A DNA stretch of 64,000 bases from Acinetobacter sp. 10FS3-1 (GCF_013343215.1 NZ_CP039143.1:1364001-1428000), one strand, 5' to 3'. Counted from the stretch's first letter, positions 50,093-60,829 are shown. The notes: generated by a model from the letters alone, not told the origin. Program-made: numbers and translations.

Positions 50093-50794
50093 TTATATCG
50101 TGTTGAGATTAAACAGCGAACCGATCCAGCTGGAAAATAACATCGCTGCTACTCCCCAAAGGAGTACCCTTAAGCTGCCTTTCAACATGGATGTGCCAGA
50201 AAAGTAACTGGCGAGTGCGCCTAATAAAGCTAGAGAAAACAAGCCTACAAACCCCACCACAGACTCAACCCACTGTGCCGGGCTGAGCAAAATCGAGAAG
50301 GTGGGGAGTAAGGCACCCAGAGAGAAAGCCAGTGCCGATGATGCGGCTGCCTGTATAGGTCTGGCTGTCGTATGTTCCATAATCCCGATTTCATCACGTG
50401 CATGAGCTTGCAAGGCATTATGTTGAGTCAGCTGCAATGCAACCTCCCGGGCAAGTTCGGGTGTTAAGCCACGTTGAATATAAATCTGACTAAGTTCTCC
50501 AAGCTCTGCTGCCGGATTTTTAAGTAATTCACGATGTTCCATATGCAGGTCGGCTGTTTCAATATCTTGCTGGGATTTAACAGAAATATACTCTCCGGCC
50601 GCCATGGAGGAAGCACCTGAAATCAGTCCCGCAATACAGGTAATCAGAAGTGTCTGCGTAGACGCACCGCTAGCTGCCATTCCCATAATCAGACTGGTGA
50701 CTGAAATAATCCCGTCATTTGCACCTAATACGCTCGCTCTTAACCAGCCCGTGCGGCTAATATAATGTTTTTCATGATGCTGGGAATGAATCAT
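50093..50794 (-). CDS. VIT1/CCC1-family iron/manganese transporter
   Basis: 233 aa from the ATG at 50794; a TTG at 50830 would extend it. WLRASVLGANDGIISVTSLIMGMAASGAS and SMAAGEYISVKSQQD are the hallmark first two helices, and ALGALLPTFSILL plus a two-helix C-terminus complete five helices. A helical metal-binding domain with His/Glu residues lies between. It probably removes Fe2+ or Mn2+ from the cytoplasm. Confidence 0.85.
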   Translation of the reverse strand: MIHSQHHEKHYISRTGWLRASVLGANDGIISVTSLIMGMAASGASTQTLLITCIAGLISGASSMAAGEYISVKSQQDIETADLHMEHRELLKNPAAELGELSQIYIQRGLTPELAREVALQLTQHNALQAHARDEIGIMEHTTARPIQAAASSALAFSLGALLPTFSILLSPAQWVESVVGFVGLFSLALLGALASYFSGTSMLKGSLRVLLWGVAAMLFSSWIGSLFNLNTI

Positions 50795-50871
50795 AGGTAT
50801 AAGCTCTAACAAGTCGGAACTTGGATACAATGCATTGTTTTTTAAAAAAATTCAATAAAAAATCACGATAA

Positions 50872-50898
50872 AAAAAGCCTGCATTTTGCAGGCTTTTT
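50872..50898. terminator. Bidirectional terminator
   Basis: AAAAAGCCTGCA (50872-50883) / TGCAGGCTTTTT (50887-50898), serving the leftward lipoprotein gene. Confidence 0.85.
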
Positions 50899-50914
50899 AA
50901 CATAATAACTGATC

Positions 50915-51259
50915 TTAGTTTTCAGCTTTTTCACGCACATTACCTGCGCCTTCTTCAACTGCAGCAGCAGTCGCAGCAGTCGCATTTTTAGCTGCTTCAG
51001 CCGTAGCATCTGCGGCACGAGATGCAGCGGCGGCTGCCTCATCAGCTGCCTGTGCTGTATTTTCGGCAGCATTATCCATGGCTCTTTCAGTTTTTACAGC
51101 AGCTTCATGACTTGCATCTTCCATATCATGACCAGCTTGGGTCGCTGCATTTTCCAGATGTTCACCTGTGGTCGCACCTGTTTCAGGGGCGTCTTCTTTC
51201 GCACAGCCTACAAGAGATACAGTTGCCACCAGACCTAAAGCAATAAGTAACTTATTCAT
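50915..51259 (-). CDS. Ala-rich helical lipoprotein (114 aa)
   Basis: ATG at 51259. Lipobox SLVGC (Cys ~19), then an acidic linker and an Ala-rich heptad-like region of repeated A-x-x-A-x-x-A units (AADEAAAAASRAADATAEAA), giving one long amphipathic helix. The low-complexity repeat is typical of Acinetobacter envelope lipoproteins; function unknown. Confidence 0.75.
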   Translation of the reverse strand: MNKLLIALGLVATVSLVGCAKEDAPETGATTGEHLENAATQAGHDMEDASHEAAVKTERAMDNAAENTAQAADEAAAAASRAADATAEAAKNATAATAAAVEEGAGNVREKAEN

Positions 51260-51546
51260 CAAATAATATCCTTTGTTGTTGTATGAATGGCATTCAGTTT
51301 AACGACTGTTGGTAGGGTTTTGTGCTACAGAAAAGATCATAATTTGTTGAGCAAATGTAACTTTTATAAAGGCTTATAACGTTTTTTACTGCATATGTAG
51401 TGAGTCAAGGATTTTGAGCGGCCTGTTTTTAAATATTCAGTGGAGTGAAAATAAAGCAGAAGAAAAATAGGCACAATAGGTTGAATGATGACGTATAGGA
51501 GGGTGCTACATCTACCCACTCTGTATGAAATATAAAATCTGCAATA

Positions 51547-51574
51547 AAAAAGCCCGTAATTATACGGGCTTTTC
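51547..51574. terminator. Terminator after metK
   Basis: AGCCCGTA (51551-51558) / TACGGGCT (51563-51570), A and T runs on the two sides; downstream of the leftward metK. Confidence 0.8.
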
Positions 51575-51586
51575 GGGTCTGGAGAA

Positions 51587-52753
51587 TTAAAGACCGGCAG
51601 AGGCTTTCAATGCTTCGACCTTGTCGGTTTTTTCCCAGGTAAATGCAGTATCAGAACCTTCACGGCCAAAGTGACCATAAGCAGCGGTCTGTTTATACAT
51701 CGGCTGAATCAGGTTTAACATATGAGTAATGCCATATGGGCGTAAGTCAAAGTGCTCACGTACCAGCGCAATGATCAATTCTTCTGACACTTTAGCAGTG
51801 TTAAAGGTATTGATAGAAATCGAAGTTGGCTCCGCAACACCAATTGCATAAGACACCTGAATTTCACATTTATCTGCAAGACCGGCAGCTACAATATTTT
51901 TAGCAACATAACGGCCGGCATAAGCTGCAGAACGGTCAACTTTGGATGGATCTTTACCCGAGAAAGCACCACCACCATGACGCGCCATACCACCATAAGT
52001 ATCTACAATGATTTTACGGCCAGTTAAACCGCAGTCACCCACCGGACCACCGATTACAAACATGCCGGTCGGGTTGATATGGAACTTGGTATCCGCATGG
52101 AACATATCGGCTGGAATGATTTTTTTTACGATTTCTTCAATTACAGCTTCTTTTAAGTTTGATTGTGTAATTTCTGGATCGTGCTGGGTAGACAGTACCA
52201 CTGCATCCAGACGCACAGGTACGCCATTTTCATAGGCAAAAGTCACCTGGCTTTTAGCATCCGGGCGTAACCATGGCAGCGCACCACTACGACGCAATTC
52301 TGCCTGTTTTTCCATTAGACGATGTGCGTAAGAAATTGGCGCTGGCATTAACACATCAGTTTCACGGCTGGCATAACCAAACATGAGACCCTGGTCGCCG
52401 GCACCTTGATCTTCCGGTTTCTGGCGGTCTACACCCTGAGCAATTTCAGGAGACTGTTTACCAATCATGTTAATGACTGCACACGTTGAGCCATCAAAAC
52501 CCAGATCAGAGTGGTGATAACCAATACCGTTTACGGTATGGCGTACAACTGCTTCAAAATCGATATTGGCAGTTGTTGTGATTTCACCAGCAAGTATCAC
52601 CGCACCCGTTTTTACAAGCGTTTCACAAGCAACCCGTGCATATGGGTCTTCTTTTAAGATTGCATCCAAAATAGCATCACTGATTTGGTCAGCCATTTTA
52701 TCTGGATGGCCTTCGCTTACAGATTCCGAAGTAAATACAGCGTACTCGCGCAT
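51587..52753 (-). CDS. metK: S-adenosylmethionine synthase
   Basis: 388 aa from the ATG at 52753 ([19 protein letters not shown]), the usual N-terminus; frames further upstream are non-native. Motifs [29 protein letters not shown] and the Gly-rich loop [19 protein letters not shown] are all intact. It makes SAM from methionine and ATP, and so also supplies the prophage methyltransferase. No SAM riboswitch is visible upstream. Confidence 0.97.
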   Translation of the reverse strand: MREYAVFTSESVSEGHPDKMADQISDAILDAILKEDPYARVACETLVKTGAVILAGEITTTANIDFEAVVRHTVNGIGYHHSDLGFDGSTCAVINMIGKQSPEIAQGVDRQKPEDQGAGDQGLMFGYASRETDVLMPAPISYAHRLMEKQAELRRSGALPWLRPDAKSQVTFAYENGVPVRLDAVVLSTQHDPEITQSNLKEAVIEEIVKKIIPADMFHADTKFHINPTGMFVIGGPVGDCGLTGRKIIVDTYGGMARHGGGAFSGKDPSKVDRSAAYAGRYVAKNIVAAGLADKCEIQVSYAIGVAEPTSISINTFNTAKVSEELIIALVREHFDLRPYGITHMLNLIQPMYKQTAAYGHFGREGSDTAFTWEKTDKVEALKASAGL

Positions 52754-53215
52754 AGTCCTATCACAGTTAATTTTAAAGACCCGGTATGTTACATCGACTT
52801 GCGTTTTAGAACTAGCATAAGACGACAAAATTGTCTAAAAATGTTTCAAATTATTGTGTTTTTATTTGATTATTGGAATTAAAAAAACTGATATGGCTGT
52901 TTGATTTGCTCTCCTTCAGCAATCCAGTATAGAAAATACTGACTCTATTCAGCAGAATAATAAAATTAACTGGTGATATTTTTGAATAAATTTTAGAAAC
53001 AGGCAGTCCAGAAAAATAATCACCTTCATACCGGATAAATACTAAGAAAGTGATTGTTATATTAATAAAAAATCAGCGCCTTCATCATGTTCGATAAGCT
53101 GTCTTGTGGCAGGGTTAGTTTATTCTGCATATTAGCTCCAATTCTTCACTAGTCGCCAGTCGGGGTAACCAACTTTTTATATGACTTGTTTAGGACGCTA
53201 TGGGGAGAGCAAGAG
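52754..53215. other. Intergenic region without a gene
   Basis: Between the divergent metK and prepilin-like genes. No coding frame or structured RNA found. Promoters of both genes must lie here; none stands out. Confidence 0.5.
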
Positions 53216-53599
53216 ATGTACCAAAAGGCTTTTAGTTTGATTGAAATGATGATGGTGCTCACGATGGTTGCTATTCTGACCACTGTAGCCGTGATGAGCT
53301 ATCAGGGCTATATTGTTCGGGCCCAGTTGGCCGAAGTATTTCAGTTGTCAGGTGCTTATCGAACCCAGTTTATTGCCTCAAATGAGCATTGTGATGCGGG
53401 GCGCCAGATTGGAAATGGAAGCCGGTATATTGAAAAAGTTGTGATTAATGCTGCTTGCCGGATTGAATTTCAATTACGTCAGGATGGAATCAATGCCGCC
53501 ATTCGCGGAAAGTCGATTGCTTTTGAGGTCTATAGTGGCAACTGCTTTTCCAGCAATATCAGTCAACGCTATTTACCTAAAGATTGTATTGGGCAATAA
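53216..53599 (+). CDS. Type IV prepilin-like protein (127 aa)
   Basis: ATG at 53216 with GGAGAG upstream. N-terminal prepilin motif KAFSLIEMMMVLTMVAIL: Phe+1 and Glu+5 are present, but the -1 residue is Ala instead of the usual Gly. A hydrophobic helix of ~20 residues follows, then a small globular part with several Cys. Minor pilin or pseudopilin is likely. The IS30 element lies 60 bases downstream. Confidence 0.75.
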   Translation: MYQKAFSLIEMMMVLTMVAILTTVAVMSYQGYIVRAQLAEVFQLSGAYRTQFIASNEHCDAGRQIGNGSRYIEKVVINAACRIEFQLRQDGINAAIRGKSIAFEVYSGNCFSSNISQRYLPKDCIGQ

Positions 53600-53658
53600 A
53601 TATCTGGCTTGGGCCAAAGTTCACTTTAGCGATATTTACGTCAAGACTTGGCAGCCTA

Positions 53659-54730
53659 AAACTTGAAGTGCGACATAAACTACCTAATTAATTTTAAAGG
53701 GTTTATGGAGTATATAAAATTGTCATACCATCATCTTAACTTTGAAGATCGTACTGCATTAATGCTTGAGTCAAGAAAAGAAGGCTTTTCACCCAGAAAA
53801 TTTGCTGAACTCATTAAAAGACATCCTAGTACGATCTATCGTGAGCTTAAAAGAAATAGCATCAATGACGTTTATCAAGCTCAATGTGCTTCTAATAATT
53901 CATTCACTAGACGTAGGCGTGGTCACAGAAAACTCAAAATCGATTCAATCCTCTGGAAATTTATTGTTGAAGCGATCCGTTGTTTATGGTCTCCTCAGCA
54001 AATATCAAAGCGTTTAAAGAAATTTTCTGATTTGGATCAAACAATGAATGTTAGCTATACAACGATTTATTCAACTATTCGAGCATTACCAAAGGGTGAG
54101 TTGAAAAAAGACTTATTATCCTGCCTTCGTCATGAAAATAAAAAGCGAAAAGCTAACGGTGAACCTAAAAAAGATTCTATATTACAGGATATTAAAACTA
54201 TTCATGAGCGCCCAGCCGAAGTTCAAGAAAGAAAAATACCGGGTCATTGGGAAGCCGATTTAATTAAAGGTAAAGACAATAAAAGTGCGATAGCAACACT
54301 TATTGAACGAAATACACGGCTCTGTGTCTTGGCAACATTACCTGATGCAAAGGCGGAATCAGTCCGCAAGGCTTTAACTGAAGCTCTCAAATATTTACCT
54401 GCAGAACTGCGTAAAACGTTGACCTATGACCGTGGACGTGAGATGTCAGAACATAAAATACTCGAAGAGGATTTAGGCATAGATGTATATTTCTGTGACC
54501 CGCATTCACCATGGCAAAAAGGCACATGCGAAAATATGAATGGTTTAATTAGGCAATATTTACCTAAAGGGATTGATTTGAATCAGGCAGATCAGCATTA
54601 TTTAAATCAAGTTGCCATGTCACTGAATACTCGTCCTAGAAAAGCATTAGATTGGCTTACACCATTAGAGAAATTTGCTCAGCTTGTTGATTATCATAAG
54701 GCTTTTGAAACTGTCGCACCTCATGTTTGA
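53659..54730 (+). mobile_element. IS30-family insertion sequence
   Basis: Imperfect terminal inverted repeats: left AAACTTGAAGTGCGACA from 53659, right end the reverse complement of AAACATGAGGTGCGACA ending at 54728; the transposase stop runs over the right end. About 1.07 kb with one gene. I could not find a clear 2-3 bp target duplication. Element size resembles ISAba125, without a claim of identity. Confidence 0.8.
53705..54730 (+). CDS. IS30-family transposase
   Basis: 341 aa from the ATG at 53705 (AAAGGG upstream). N-terminal HTH (SPRKFAELIKRHPSTIYRELKRN) typical of IS30. The DDE catalytic domain has HWEADLIKG (Asp), TYDRGREMSEH (Asp) and HSPWQKGTCENMNGLIRQYL (Glu). Apparently intact. 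It moves the element by copy-out/paste-in. Confidence 0.93.
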   Translation: MEYIKLSYHHLNFEDRTALMLESRKEGFSPRKFAELIKRHPSTIYRELKRNSINDVYQAQCASNNSFTRRRRGHRKLKIDSILWKFIVEAIRCLWSPQQISKRLKKFSDLDQTMNVSYTTIYSTIRALPKGELKKDLLSCLRHENKKRKANGEPKKDSILQDIKTIHERPAEVQERKIPGHWEADLIKGKDNKSAIATLIERNTRLCVLATLPDAKAESVRKALTEALKYLPAELRKTLTYDRGREMSEHKILEEDLGIDVYFCDPHSPWQKGTCENMNGLIRQYLPKGIDLNQADQHYLNQVAMSLNTRPRKALDWLTPLEKFAQLVDYHKAFETVAPHV

Positions 54731-55164
54731 ATTCGCCCTTATATATGGAGGTACTGAATTATAAAAACTAGATAAGGGGTGTTTAAAATCTACCTTAGAT
54801 TGACATTTTAAATCTAAAAAATAGCACAAAAACAGCACATGCCTTACTCTGGTTAAAATCAGATATTTTGCTGAACAAAAAGATCATTTTTTCTTAAAAG
54901 CTCTTTCTAGGCGACAGATTTAAAATATATGGAAGTGATTTGAAAACTTTATTTTTGAACGGTTGTCAGGATTTGATGGTCTGGAATGAAAGGCTTTTCT
55001 CTAAAAAGTGCAGAATATTCACCCGATAAAAAAATACAAGATCAATAAATTGATAAATATTGTAGGGGAGTCTTTACCCCTCGCTGTTTTTTTAAGACAA
55101 TAGAACACAGTTTTGAAAGTCTTTTCATCATTTCCTATTTCTGAATTATTTTGGACTCTGATTT
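54731..55164. other. Intergenic region between IS30 and tkt
   Basis: No gene found. AT-rich; should carry the tkt promoter, with no obvious riboswitch or attenuator. Confidence 0.5.
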
Positions 55165-57153
55165 ATGACAACCCCGCTTAATGAACGTCGTATTGCAAAC
55201 GCAATTCGTGTATTGGCAATGGATGCTGTGCAAAAAGCAAACTCAGGACATCCAGGTGCTCCAATGGGGATGGCAGACATCGCTGATGTGGTCTGGCGCG
55301 AATTCCTGAACCATAACCCAGCTAACCCGAATTGGGCTAACCGTGACCGTTTTGTATTGTCGAATGGTCATGGTTCTATGCTTCAATACGCACTTCTTCA
55401 TTTAACGGGCTATGATCTTTCAATTGAAGATCTGAAAGCATTCCGTCAGCTTCATTCGAAAACTCCGGGTCACCCTGAGCTGGGCTATGCGCCCGGGATT
55501 GAAACGACCACCGGTCCATTGGGTCAAGGTATTGCCAATGCTGTTGGTTTTGCGCTGGCAGAAAAAACCTTAGCAGCACAATTCAACAAAGACGACATCA
55601 AGGTTGTCGATCACTACACTTACTGCTTCCTGGGCGATGGCTGCTTAATGGAAGGCGTTTCACATGAAGTCTGTTCATTGGCAGGTACTTTGGGTCTGGG
55701 TAAGCTAATTGCTTACTACGATGACAATGGCATCTCGATTGATGGCGAAGTAGAAGGCTGGTTCTCTGACGATACAGAACAGCGCTTCCTGGCTTATGGC
55801 TGGCAAGTACTAAAAGTTGATGGTCACGATGCAGATGCGATCCGTCAGGCAACTGTTGAAGCAAAAGCAGAAGCGAACAAACCAACCATTATTATCTGTA
55901 AAACCGTGATTGGTTTGGGTTCACCAAACAAACAGGGTAAAGAAGACAGTCATGGTGCACCACTCGGTCATGACGAAATCGTGTTGACTCGTGAAGCGCT
56001 AGGCTGGACTGACGAAGCATTTGTGATTCCTGAAGATGTGTATGCAGCTTGGGATGCGAAAGCCAAAGGTGCTGAATCAGAAGCAGCCTGGAATGAAACT
56101 TTTGCCGCTTATGCAGCAAAATACCCAACTGAAGCCGCTGAACTTAAACGTCGTTTATCTGGTGAACTACCAGCCGACTTCGTCGCTAAAGCAGATGCAT
56201 ATATTGCAGAAGTGAATGCCAAAGCTGAAACCATTGCAACACGTAAAGCCAGTCAAAATACCCTGCAAGCGCTGGTCCCTTCTTTACCGGAGGTTCTGGG
56301 TGGTTCTGCTGACCTTGCAGGCTCTAACCTGACTTTATGGAAGGGCGCACAAGGCGTACAGGACAATCCGGCAGGTAACTACGTACACTATGGCGTACGT
56401 GAGTTCGGTATGACTGCAATTGCCAATGGTGTAGCACTACACGGTGGTTTCATTCCGTATGTAGCAACATTCCTGATGTTTATGGAATATGCACGTAATG
56501 CGGTGCGTATGTCTGCTCTGATGAAACAGCGTGTGATCCATGTCTATACGCATGACTCAATCGGTCTGGGTGAGGATGGTCCTACGCATCAGCCAATCGA
56601 GCAAATTGCATCTTTACGTGGTACACCAAACCTGAATACATGGCGTCCATGTGACACAGTTGAAGCAGCGATTTCCTGGAAATCTGCTTTGATGCGTGCT
56701 GAAGGTCCGACGGCGTTGATCTTCTCTCGTCAAAACCTGCCATTCCAGAACCGTACAGATGCTCAAATTGCTGACGTGGCAAAAGGCGGTTATGTACTGG
56801 CTGAAGAAAAAGGCGAGTTAAAAGCGATCATCATTGCAACAGGTTCTGAAGTAAGCCTGGCGATGGAAGCTTATGCTCAGCTAGAAGGTGTGCGTGTCGT
56901 CTCTATGCCATGTGCAGAAGAATTCATGAAGCAGGAAGCGGCTTATCGCGAAGCAGTCTTGCCGACCCATATCCGTGCACGTATTGCAGTTGAAGCGGCG
57001 CATGTAGATTACTGGTGGAAATTTGTAGGTCTTGATGGTCGCGTAATTGGCATGACCACATATGGTGAATCTGCACCTGCAAAAGATTTATTCCAGTACT
57101 TTGGTATCACCACTGAAGCTGTGGTTGCGGCGGTAAAAGAAATCACTGCTTAA
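55165..57153 (+). CDS. tkt: Transketolase
   Basis: 662 aa. Thiamine-diphosphate enzyme of the pentose phosphate pathway. [18 protein letters not shown] (26-44), [20 protein letters not shown] with the GDG-type cofactor motif, [18 protein letters not shown] and the C-terminal [18 protein letters not shown] and [18 protein letters not shown] blocks are all intact. Single-gene unit followed by a strong terminator. Confidence 0.97.
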   Translation: MTTPLNERRIANAIRVLAMDAVQKANSGHPGAPMGMADIADVVWREFLNHNPANPNWANRDRFVLSNGHGSMLQYALLHLTGYDLSIEDLKAFRQLHSKTPGHPELGYAPGIETTTGPLGQGIANAVGFALAEKTLAAQFNKDDIKVVDHYTYCFLGDGCLMEGVSHEVCSLAGTLGLGKLIAYYDDNGISIDGEVEGWFSDDTEQRFLAYGWQVLKVDGHDADAIRQATVEAKAEANKPTIIICKTVIGLGSPNKQGKEDSHGAPLGHDEIVLTREALGWTDEAFVIPEDVYAAWDAKAKGAESEAAWNETFAAYAAKYPTEAAELKRRLSGELPADFVAKADAYIAEVNAKAETIATRKASQNTLQALVPSLPEVLGGSADLAGSNLTLWKGAQGVQDNPAGNYVHYGVREFGMTAIANGVALHGGFIPYVATFLMFMEYARNAVRMSALMKQRVIHVYTHDSIGLGEDGPTHQPIEQIASLRGTPNLNTWRPCDTVEAAISWKSALMRAEGPTALIFSRQNLPFQNRTDAQIADVAKGGYVLAEEKGELKAIIIATGSEVSLAMEAYAQLEGVRVVSMPCAEEFMKQEAAYREAVLPTHIRARIAVEAAHVDYWWKFVGLDGRVIGMTTYGESAPAKDLFQYFGITTEAVVAAVKEITA

Positions 57154-57171
57154 TCTTTAAATAGGCTGTAG

Positions 57172-57200
57172 AAAAACGCTCCGGATTCGGGGCGTTTTTT
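57172..57200 (+). terminator. Terminator after tkt
   Basis: AAAACGCTCCG / CGGGGCGTTTT around GATT with one T-G pair, then T residues. Confidence 0.8.
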
Positions 57201-57373
57201 GTTGATAAACAAAAATATAGTTCAAGTTGTTTTATAGAGGTGTTGATTCAAATCCTCAGAGATCGTCATCAATATTATTTTAAAAGAACGGTGTTTATTA
57301 TGGTATAAACTTAAACACTAAGAATATTCCATTATTTTTTAATAATATAGAAACCTACAGGGCTGTTTTAAGC

Positions 57374-57820
57374 GTGGCAGAAATTACTATTAAAGACATG
57401 ATGAAAATTCCACAACAAGAATGGCTTGTATTGTGGAAAGGCTATCAAAAGTTTTATCAAACCGAAATATCAGAAGAGGTGAGTTCTAATACTTGGTCAA
57501 AACTGACCAGCCCTGAACAGGACAATATGTACGGTTTTGCTGCACTCATTGATCAAAAGGTCGTAGGGGTGGTGCATGTGGTTGAGCATGAAAGTAGCTG
57601 GACCATGCGGCCTTATGCTTATGTGCAGGATCTATTTACTCATCCGGATTATCGGGGACAGGGTGTGGCGCGCAAACTGATTGAGCATGTATATCAGGTG
57701 GCACAGCAGCGTAATTGTGATCGGGTCTATTGGCTAACGCAGGAAAGTAATCGTCAGGCACAAGTCCTGTATGACAAAGTGGCCAAAAAAACCGGATTTA
57801 TCCAATATCGTATGGCCTAA
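57374..57820 (+). CDS. GNAT-family N-acetyltransferase
   Basis: 148 aa from a GTG at 57374. The acetyl-CoA-binding motif A is LFTHPDYRGQGVARKLIEHVY (~92-112) and motif B-like WLTQESNRQAQVLYDKV follows. It acetylates an unknown amine. No operon partner; the downstream gene has its own start. Confidence 0.85.
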   Translation: MAEITIKDMMKIPQQEWLVLWKGYQKFYQTEISEEVSSNTWSKLTSPEQDNMYGFAALIDQKVVGVVHVVEHESSWTMRPYAYVQDLFTHPDYRGQGVARKLIEHVYQVAQQRNCDRVYWLTQESNRQAQVLYDKVAKKTGFIQYRMA

Positions 57821-57947
57821 ATGCCTAGCTTTACATGAGAATTTACAATTTCATTGTTTCATGGTTGCAACAAAACGTTTTATCTTTAGGGATGTAATCA
57901 TTTTAATAGTCTATAAACTGAAGCTTATTCAGATGAGAGATAACCAC

Positions 57948-58541
57948 ATGAATTTGAAAACATTAACTTTAGGGTTAGCTGTTGCATCCGTTGCAACTTT
58001 TAGTTTTGCAAAACCATTGACTTATACGATTGACCCGACACATACAGCGACAGTATTTAGCTGGAGCCATTTTGGTTTCTCTACACCATCAGCCAATTTC
58101 TCTGATATTCAGGGTAAGATCGTGGTTGATAATGCGAAGCCAGAAAAGTCATCGGTCAATGTTACCATTCCAGTGTCGAGTATTAATACCAACGTAAAAG
58201 CACTGGATGAGCATATACTGAAGGCTGATTTCTTTGATGCGGCTAAATACCCAAACATTACATTTAAAAGTACCAAAGTAGAAACGAAGGATAAAAAGAA
58301 CTTCAAGATTACCGGTGATTTAACCATTAAGGGAATTACCAAGCCAGTGGTACTGGATGCAGTATTGAATAAACAGGCTGAACACCCAATGGCTAAAGTG
58401 CCTGCAATTGGTTTTAATGCGACGACTTCTTTTGATCGTTCAGCATTTGGTGTAGGGGCTTATACACCTAATGTAGGTGATAAAGTGACGGTGCAGATTA
58501 CTACCGAAGCAAGCATTCCTGCTCAGCCAGCCAAAAAATAA
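57948..58541 (+). CDS. YceI-family periplasmic protein
   Basis: 197 aa from the ATG at 57948 (GAGAGA upstream). Signal peptide NLKTLTLGLAVASVATFSFA, cut before KPLTY. The mature domain is the YceI beta barrel: YTIDPTHTATVFSWSHFGFS, LKADFFDAAKYPNITFKST and GDLTIKGITKPVVLDA. Family members bind polyprenoid-type lipids; physiological role unclear. Ends at a strong terminator. Confidence 0.9.
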   Translation: MNLKTLTLGLAVASVATFSFAKPLTYTIDPTHTATVFSWSHFGFSTPSANFSDIQGKIVVDNAKPEKSSVNVTIPVSSINTNVKALDEHILKADFFDAAKYPNITFKSTKVETKDKKNFKITGDLTIKGITKPVVLDAVLNKQAEHPMAKVPAIGFNATTSFDRSAFGVGAYTPNVGDKVTVQITTEASIPAQPAKK

Positions 58542-58562
58542 GTTTGTAGCCATAAACTTATC

Positions 58563-58590
58563 AAAAAGCACTCTTCTGGAGTGCTTTTTT
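58563..58590 (+). terminator. Terminator after the YceI gene
   Basis: AAAAAGCACTC / GAGTGCTTTTTT around TTCTG (58563-58590). Confidence 0.85.
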
Positions 58591-58744
58591 TGTTGCTGAA
58601 TCAGGCAGCTGTAGTTAATAAAAACTCTTCCTTTCTATCAATCTATTGAACAGATTTTTGATCATAAAGATTCATTTTTAGTATCGAAAAAATAATGGCT
58701 ACAGTTATAAACCAGAATAAGCTCTCTACAAAGACCTGAACCAA

Positions 58745-59175
58745 AAGAGAAGATTGTTCGGCTAAGCTGCTGGAGGGCGAATTACCCAAGAAAAATACTG
58801 TTGAAGTCAATCAGGGCTTTGGGGGTGCCATATTGGTGTAAAAGCCTTGAAGTCACAGTTTGAAGTATGAAAGTTGATGGTTGGAGATTGCCCCCTTGCT
58901 TTCTGGTCTGATACAGGAAGAGAAGCTTTAAACTTGACCTCAACATCAGACTGCCCAGATAAAACAGATAGAATCCGCCAAAGATTATTAAAACCTGTTG
59001 TAACCAGATAATTTTATGAAATAGAAAATGGGCCACTGAGCGCACAGACTGACACCCAGAATACCAGTAAAATACCTAAGGCTGCACATAAAGCCTGTTG
59101 GCTGGACTACCGGATGGCACTTGATGTCACAGAGAAAACTTTGGCCCGGGACTGATCAGGGCGAAAAATGAATCA
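58745..59175 (-). pseudogene. Decayed LysE/RhtB-type amino-acid exporter
   Basis: The minus strand holds pieces of one LysE-family protein in more than one frame: LISPGPKFSL near 59120-59150 (the SPGP signature), CAALGILLVFWVSVCAL just downstream in another frame, then a frame at 59045-58782 with LIIFGGFYLFYLGSLML and PKALIDFNSIF, which match the later helices. Stops and frameshifts separate the parts, so the gene is inactive. Confidence 0.65.
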
Positions 59176-59232
59176 TAGCAATCCCAAATCATGCGCCCAT
59201 AAAATTTCTACAGGTAAGAGTCAAGTTTAGGT

Positions 59233-59967
59233 CTAAAATGCCGCTGGCTTGGAGGTCATATTTAATTGCGCCAAAAATTTGCTTAATACAGTCTGTGAAG
59301 TTGCCTCAAGTGTAGGAGCAAACTGTAGACTGGCAGTTCGTAATTCAGGAATATTAATCTTTGCCTGACGCAATTCAGAGCTATGGCCAATCAGCCATTT
59401 TTCCAGACTGTCACTGGCCACTTCAGCATGAAATTGTAGCGCCAGGATATTTGAACCCACACGAAAGGCTTGATTTGGGTAATGTTTGGAGCTAGCCAGC
59501 AATATTGCCTGTTCAGGTAAATCAAAGCTGTCACCATACCAGTGCAGTACATTAATATTTTTTAAATCTTCTAAGGGATTGTTTTCAATACAGGAAAGAC
59601 TCAGTTGAGACCAGCCGATTTCTTTATACGGTCCTGCATAGACTCGAGCACCGAGTGCATGAGCAATCAATTGAGCACCTAGACAGATACCTAAAGTAGG
59701 GAGATTCTTTTTCAAACGAACTTTAAGTAAGTCTATTTCCTGATGTAAGAAAGGATAGTCTTCTGTGTCATAAACCCCAATCGGGCCACCTAAAATAACA
59801 GTCAGACCTGAGTGCTCATACGCTTGACGCAAGTCATCTACACCGGCTTCAAAATAGCGTACCCGTAGTCCCAATTGATAAAAGACATCCTCCCAGGCAC
59901 CTAAATCCTCAAAAGCCAGATGTTGAATTGCATATACAGTATCGGGTAAATGGTCCAAGTTCAGCAT
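59233..59967 (-). CDS. Class I glutamine amidotransferase-like protein
   Basis: 244 aa. The catalytic triad is intact: Cys95 in GICLGAQLIA, His180 and Glu182 in LQFHAEV. GGPIGVYD and ALGARVYAGPYKEIGW are typical of stand-alone GMP-synthase-like amidotransferases. It lacks a synthetase partner here; may hydrolyse gamma-glutamyl compounds. The ATG at 59967 opens the frame; a second ATG lies nearby. Confidence 0.85.
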   Translation of the reverse strand: MLNLDHLPDTVYAIQHLAFEDLGAWEDVFYQLGLRVRYFEAGVDDLRQAYEHSGLTVILGGPIGVYDTEDYPFLHQEIDLLKVRLKKNLPTLGICLGAQLIAHALGARVYAGPYKEIGWSQLSLSCIENNPLEDLKNINVLHWYGDSFDLPEQAILLASSKHYPNQAFRVGSNILALQFHAEVASDSLEKWLIGHSSELRQAKINIPELRTASLQFAPTLEATSQTVLSKFLAQLNMTSKPAAF

Positions 59968-60190
59968 AATGGTGAGATTAAAAAAGGAAATATTGATTTA
60001 ACGTCATTTTGCGTAAAAATAGAAGTCTTTTTAACTCAAAGGCTGGGTGTGCTAGAAAGAGCTTCTGTGCTCAAGCTAGCCTGATATTAAACATGAAAAC
60101 AGCTTAGTATCATGGTGCCGCCGTATTTTCCTTTTTAGCCGGAAAAGCGGTAGAGTAACGATAATAGAGAAAAAGAGTTCCAGAAGAAAA

Positions 60191-60829
60191 ATGCCAAACA
60201 TCTGCCTTTATATTGATAAAAAACGTATCAGCCCTTATGCCATGTCAGTGTATGTGGCTTTGACAGAAAAAGGACTTCATTTTCAGGAAAAAGTGATTGA
60301 TCTGGATCAGCAGGAACAACACTCTCTGGCTTATCGCAGAATTTGTCCAACTGGCAAAATTCCCTGTTTGGTGGTTAACGATTTCCATTTATTTGAATCC
60401 TGGGCCATTACGGAGTATGTGGAAAATAACTTTCCATTCCCGGAGTATCCCGCACTTTATCCTGATGAAACTAAAGCCAGAGCAAAGTGCCGCGCAGTTC
60501 AGGCCTTGGTAAAAACTGACTTTATCTCAATCCGGCAGGCAATGCCTTCAGATTCAATTTTTGTGCCACCTCAAGTACCTGCCATTTTTTCAGCCGAGGC
60601 CATGCAGGATATTCAGCGTTTATTGGCAGTCACAGACACTGTATTAGGAGAGGAGCTTTGGTTAACTGAACACTGGTCCATTGCCGACTTTGATCTGGCC
60701 TTTATGCTACACCGCTTACTTAGTCATCAGATTGAACTGCCTGAAAAAATTCAGGCGTATATCCAACGTAATTTCCAGCGTAGTTCGGTTCAGTCCTGGA
60801 TTCAGGAAAATGCAAAGTTAGGTGCCTAA
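60191..60829 (+). CDS. Glutathione S-transferase-like protein
   Basis: 212 aa. N-terminal thioredoxin-fold domain with ISPYAMSVYVALTEKGLHF and CPTGKIPCLVVNDFHLFESWAITEYVE (glutathione-binding cis-Pro and Glu-Ser), then a helical C-terminal domain with IADFDLAFMLHRL. Resembles YfcF-type GSTs. Substrate unknown. Confidence 0.85.
   Translation: MPNICLYIDKKRISPYAMSVYVALTEKGLHFQEKVIDLDQQEQHSLAYRRICPTGKIPCLVVNDFHLFESWAITEYVENNFPFPEYPALYPDETKARAKCRAVQALVKTDFISIRQAMPSDSIFVPPQVPAIFSAEAMQDIQRLLAVTDTVLGEELWLTEHWSIADFDLAFMLHRLLSHQIELPEKIQAYIQRNFQRSSVQSWIQENAKLGA

Noticed and set aside
52754..52900. SAM riboswitch upstream of metK
   Set aside because: No multi-stem SAM-I, SAM-II or SAM-IV-like core or terminator/antiterminator pair is visible before the metK start.
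53650..54735. Target-site duplication for the IS30 element
   Set aside because: The bases next to the two inverted repeats do not match in any register that I tried; the ends may have been altered by later recombination.
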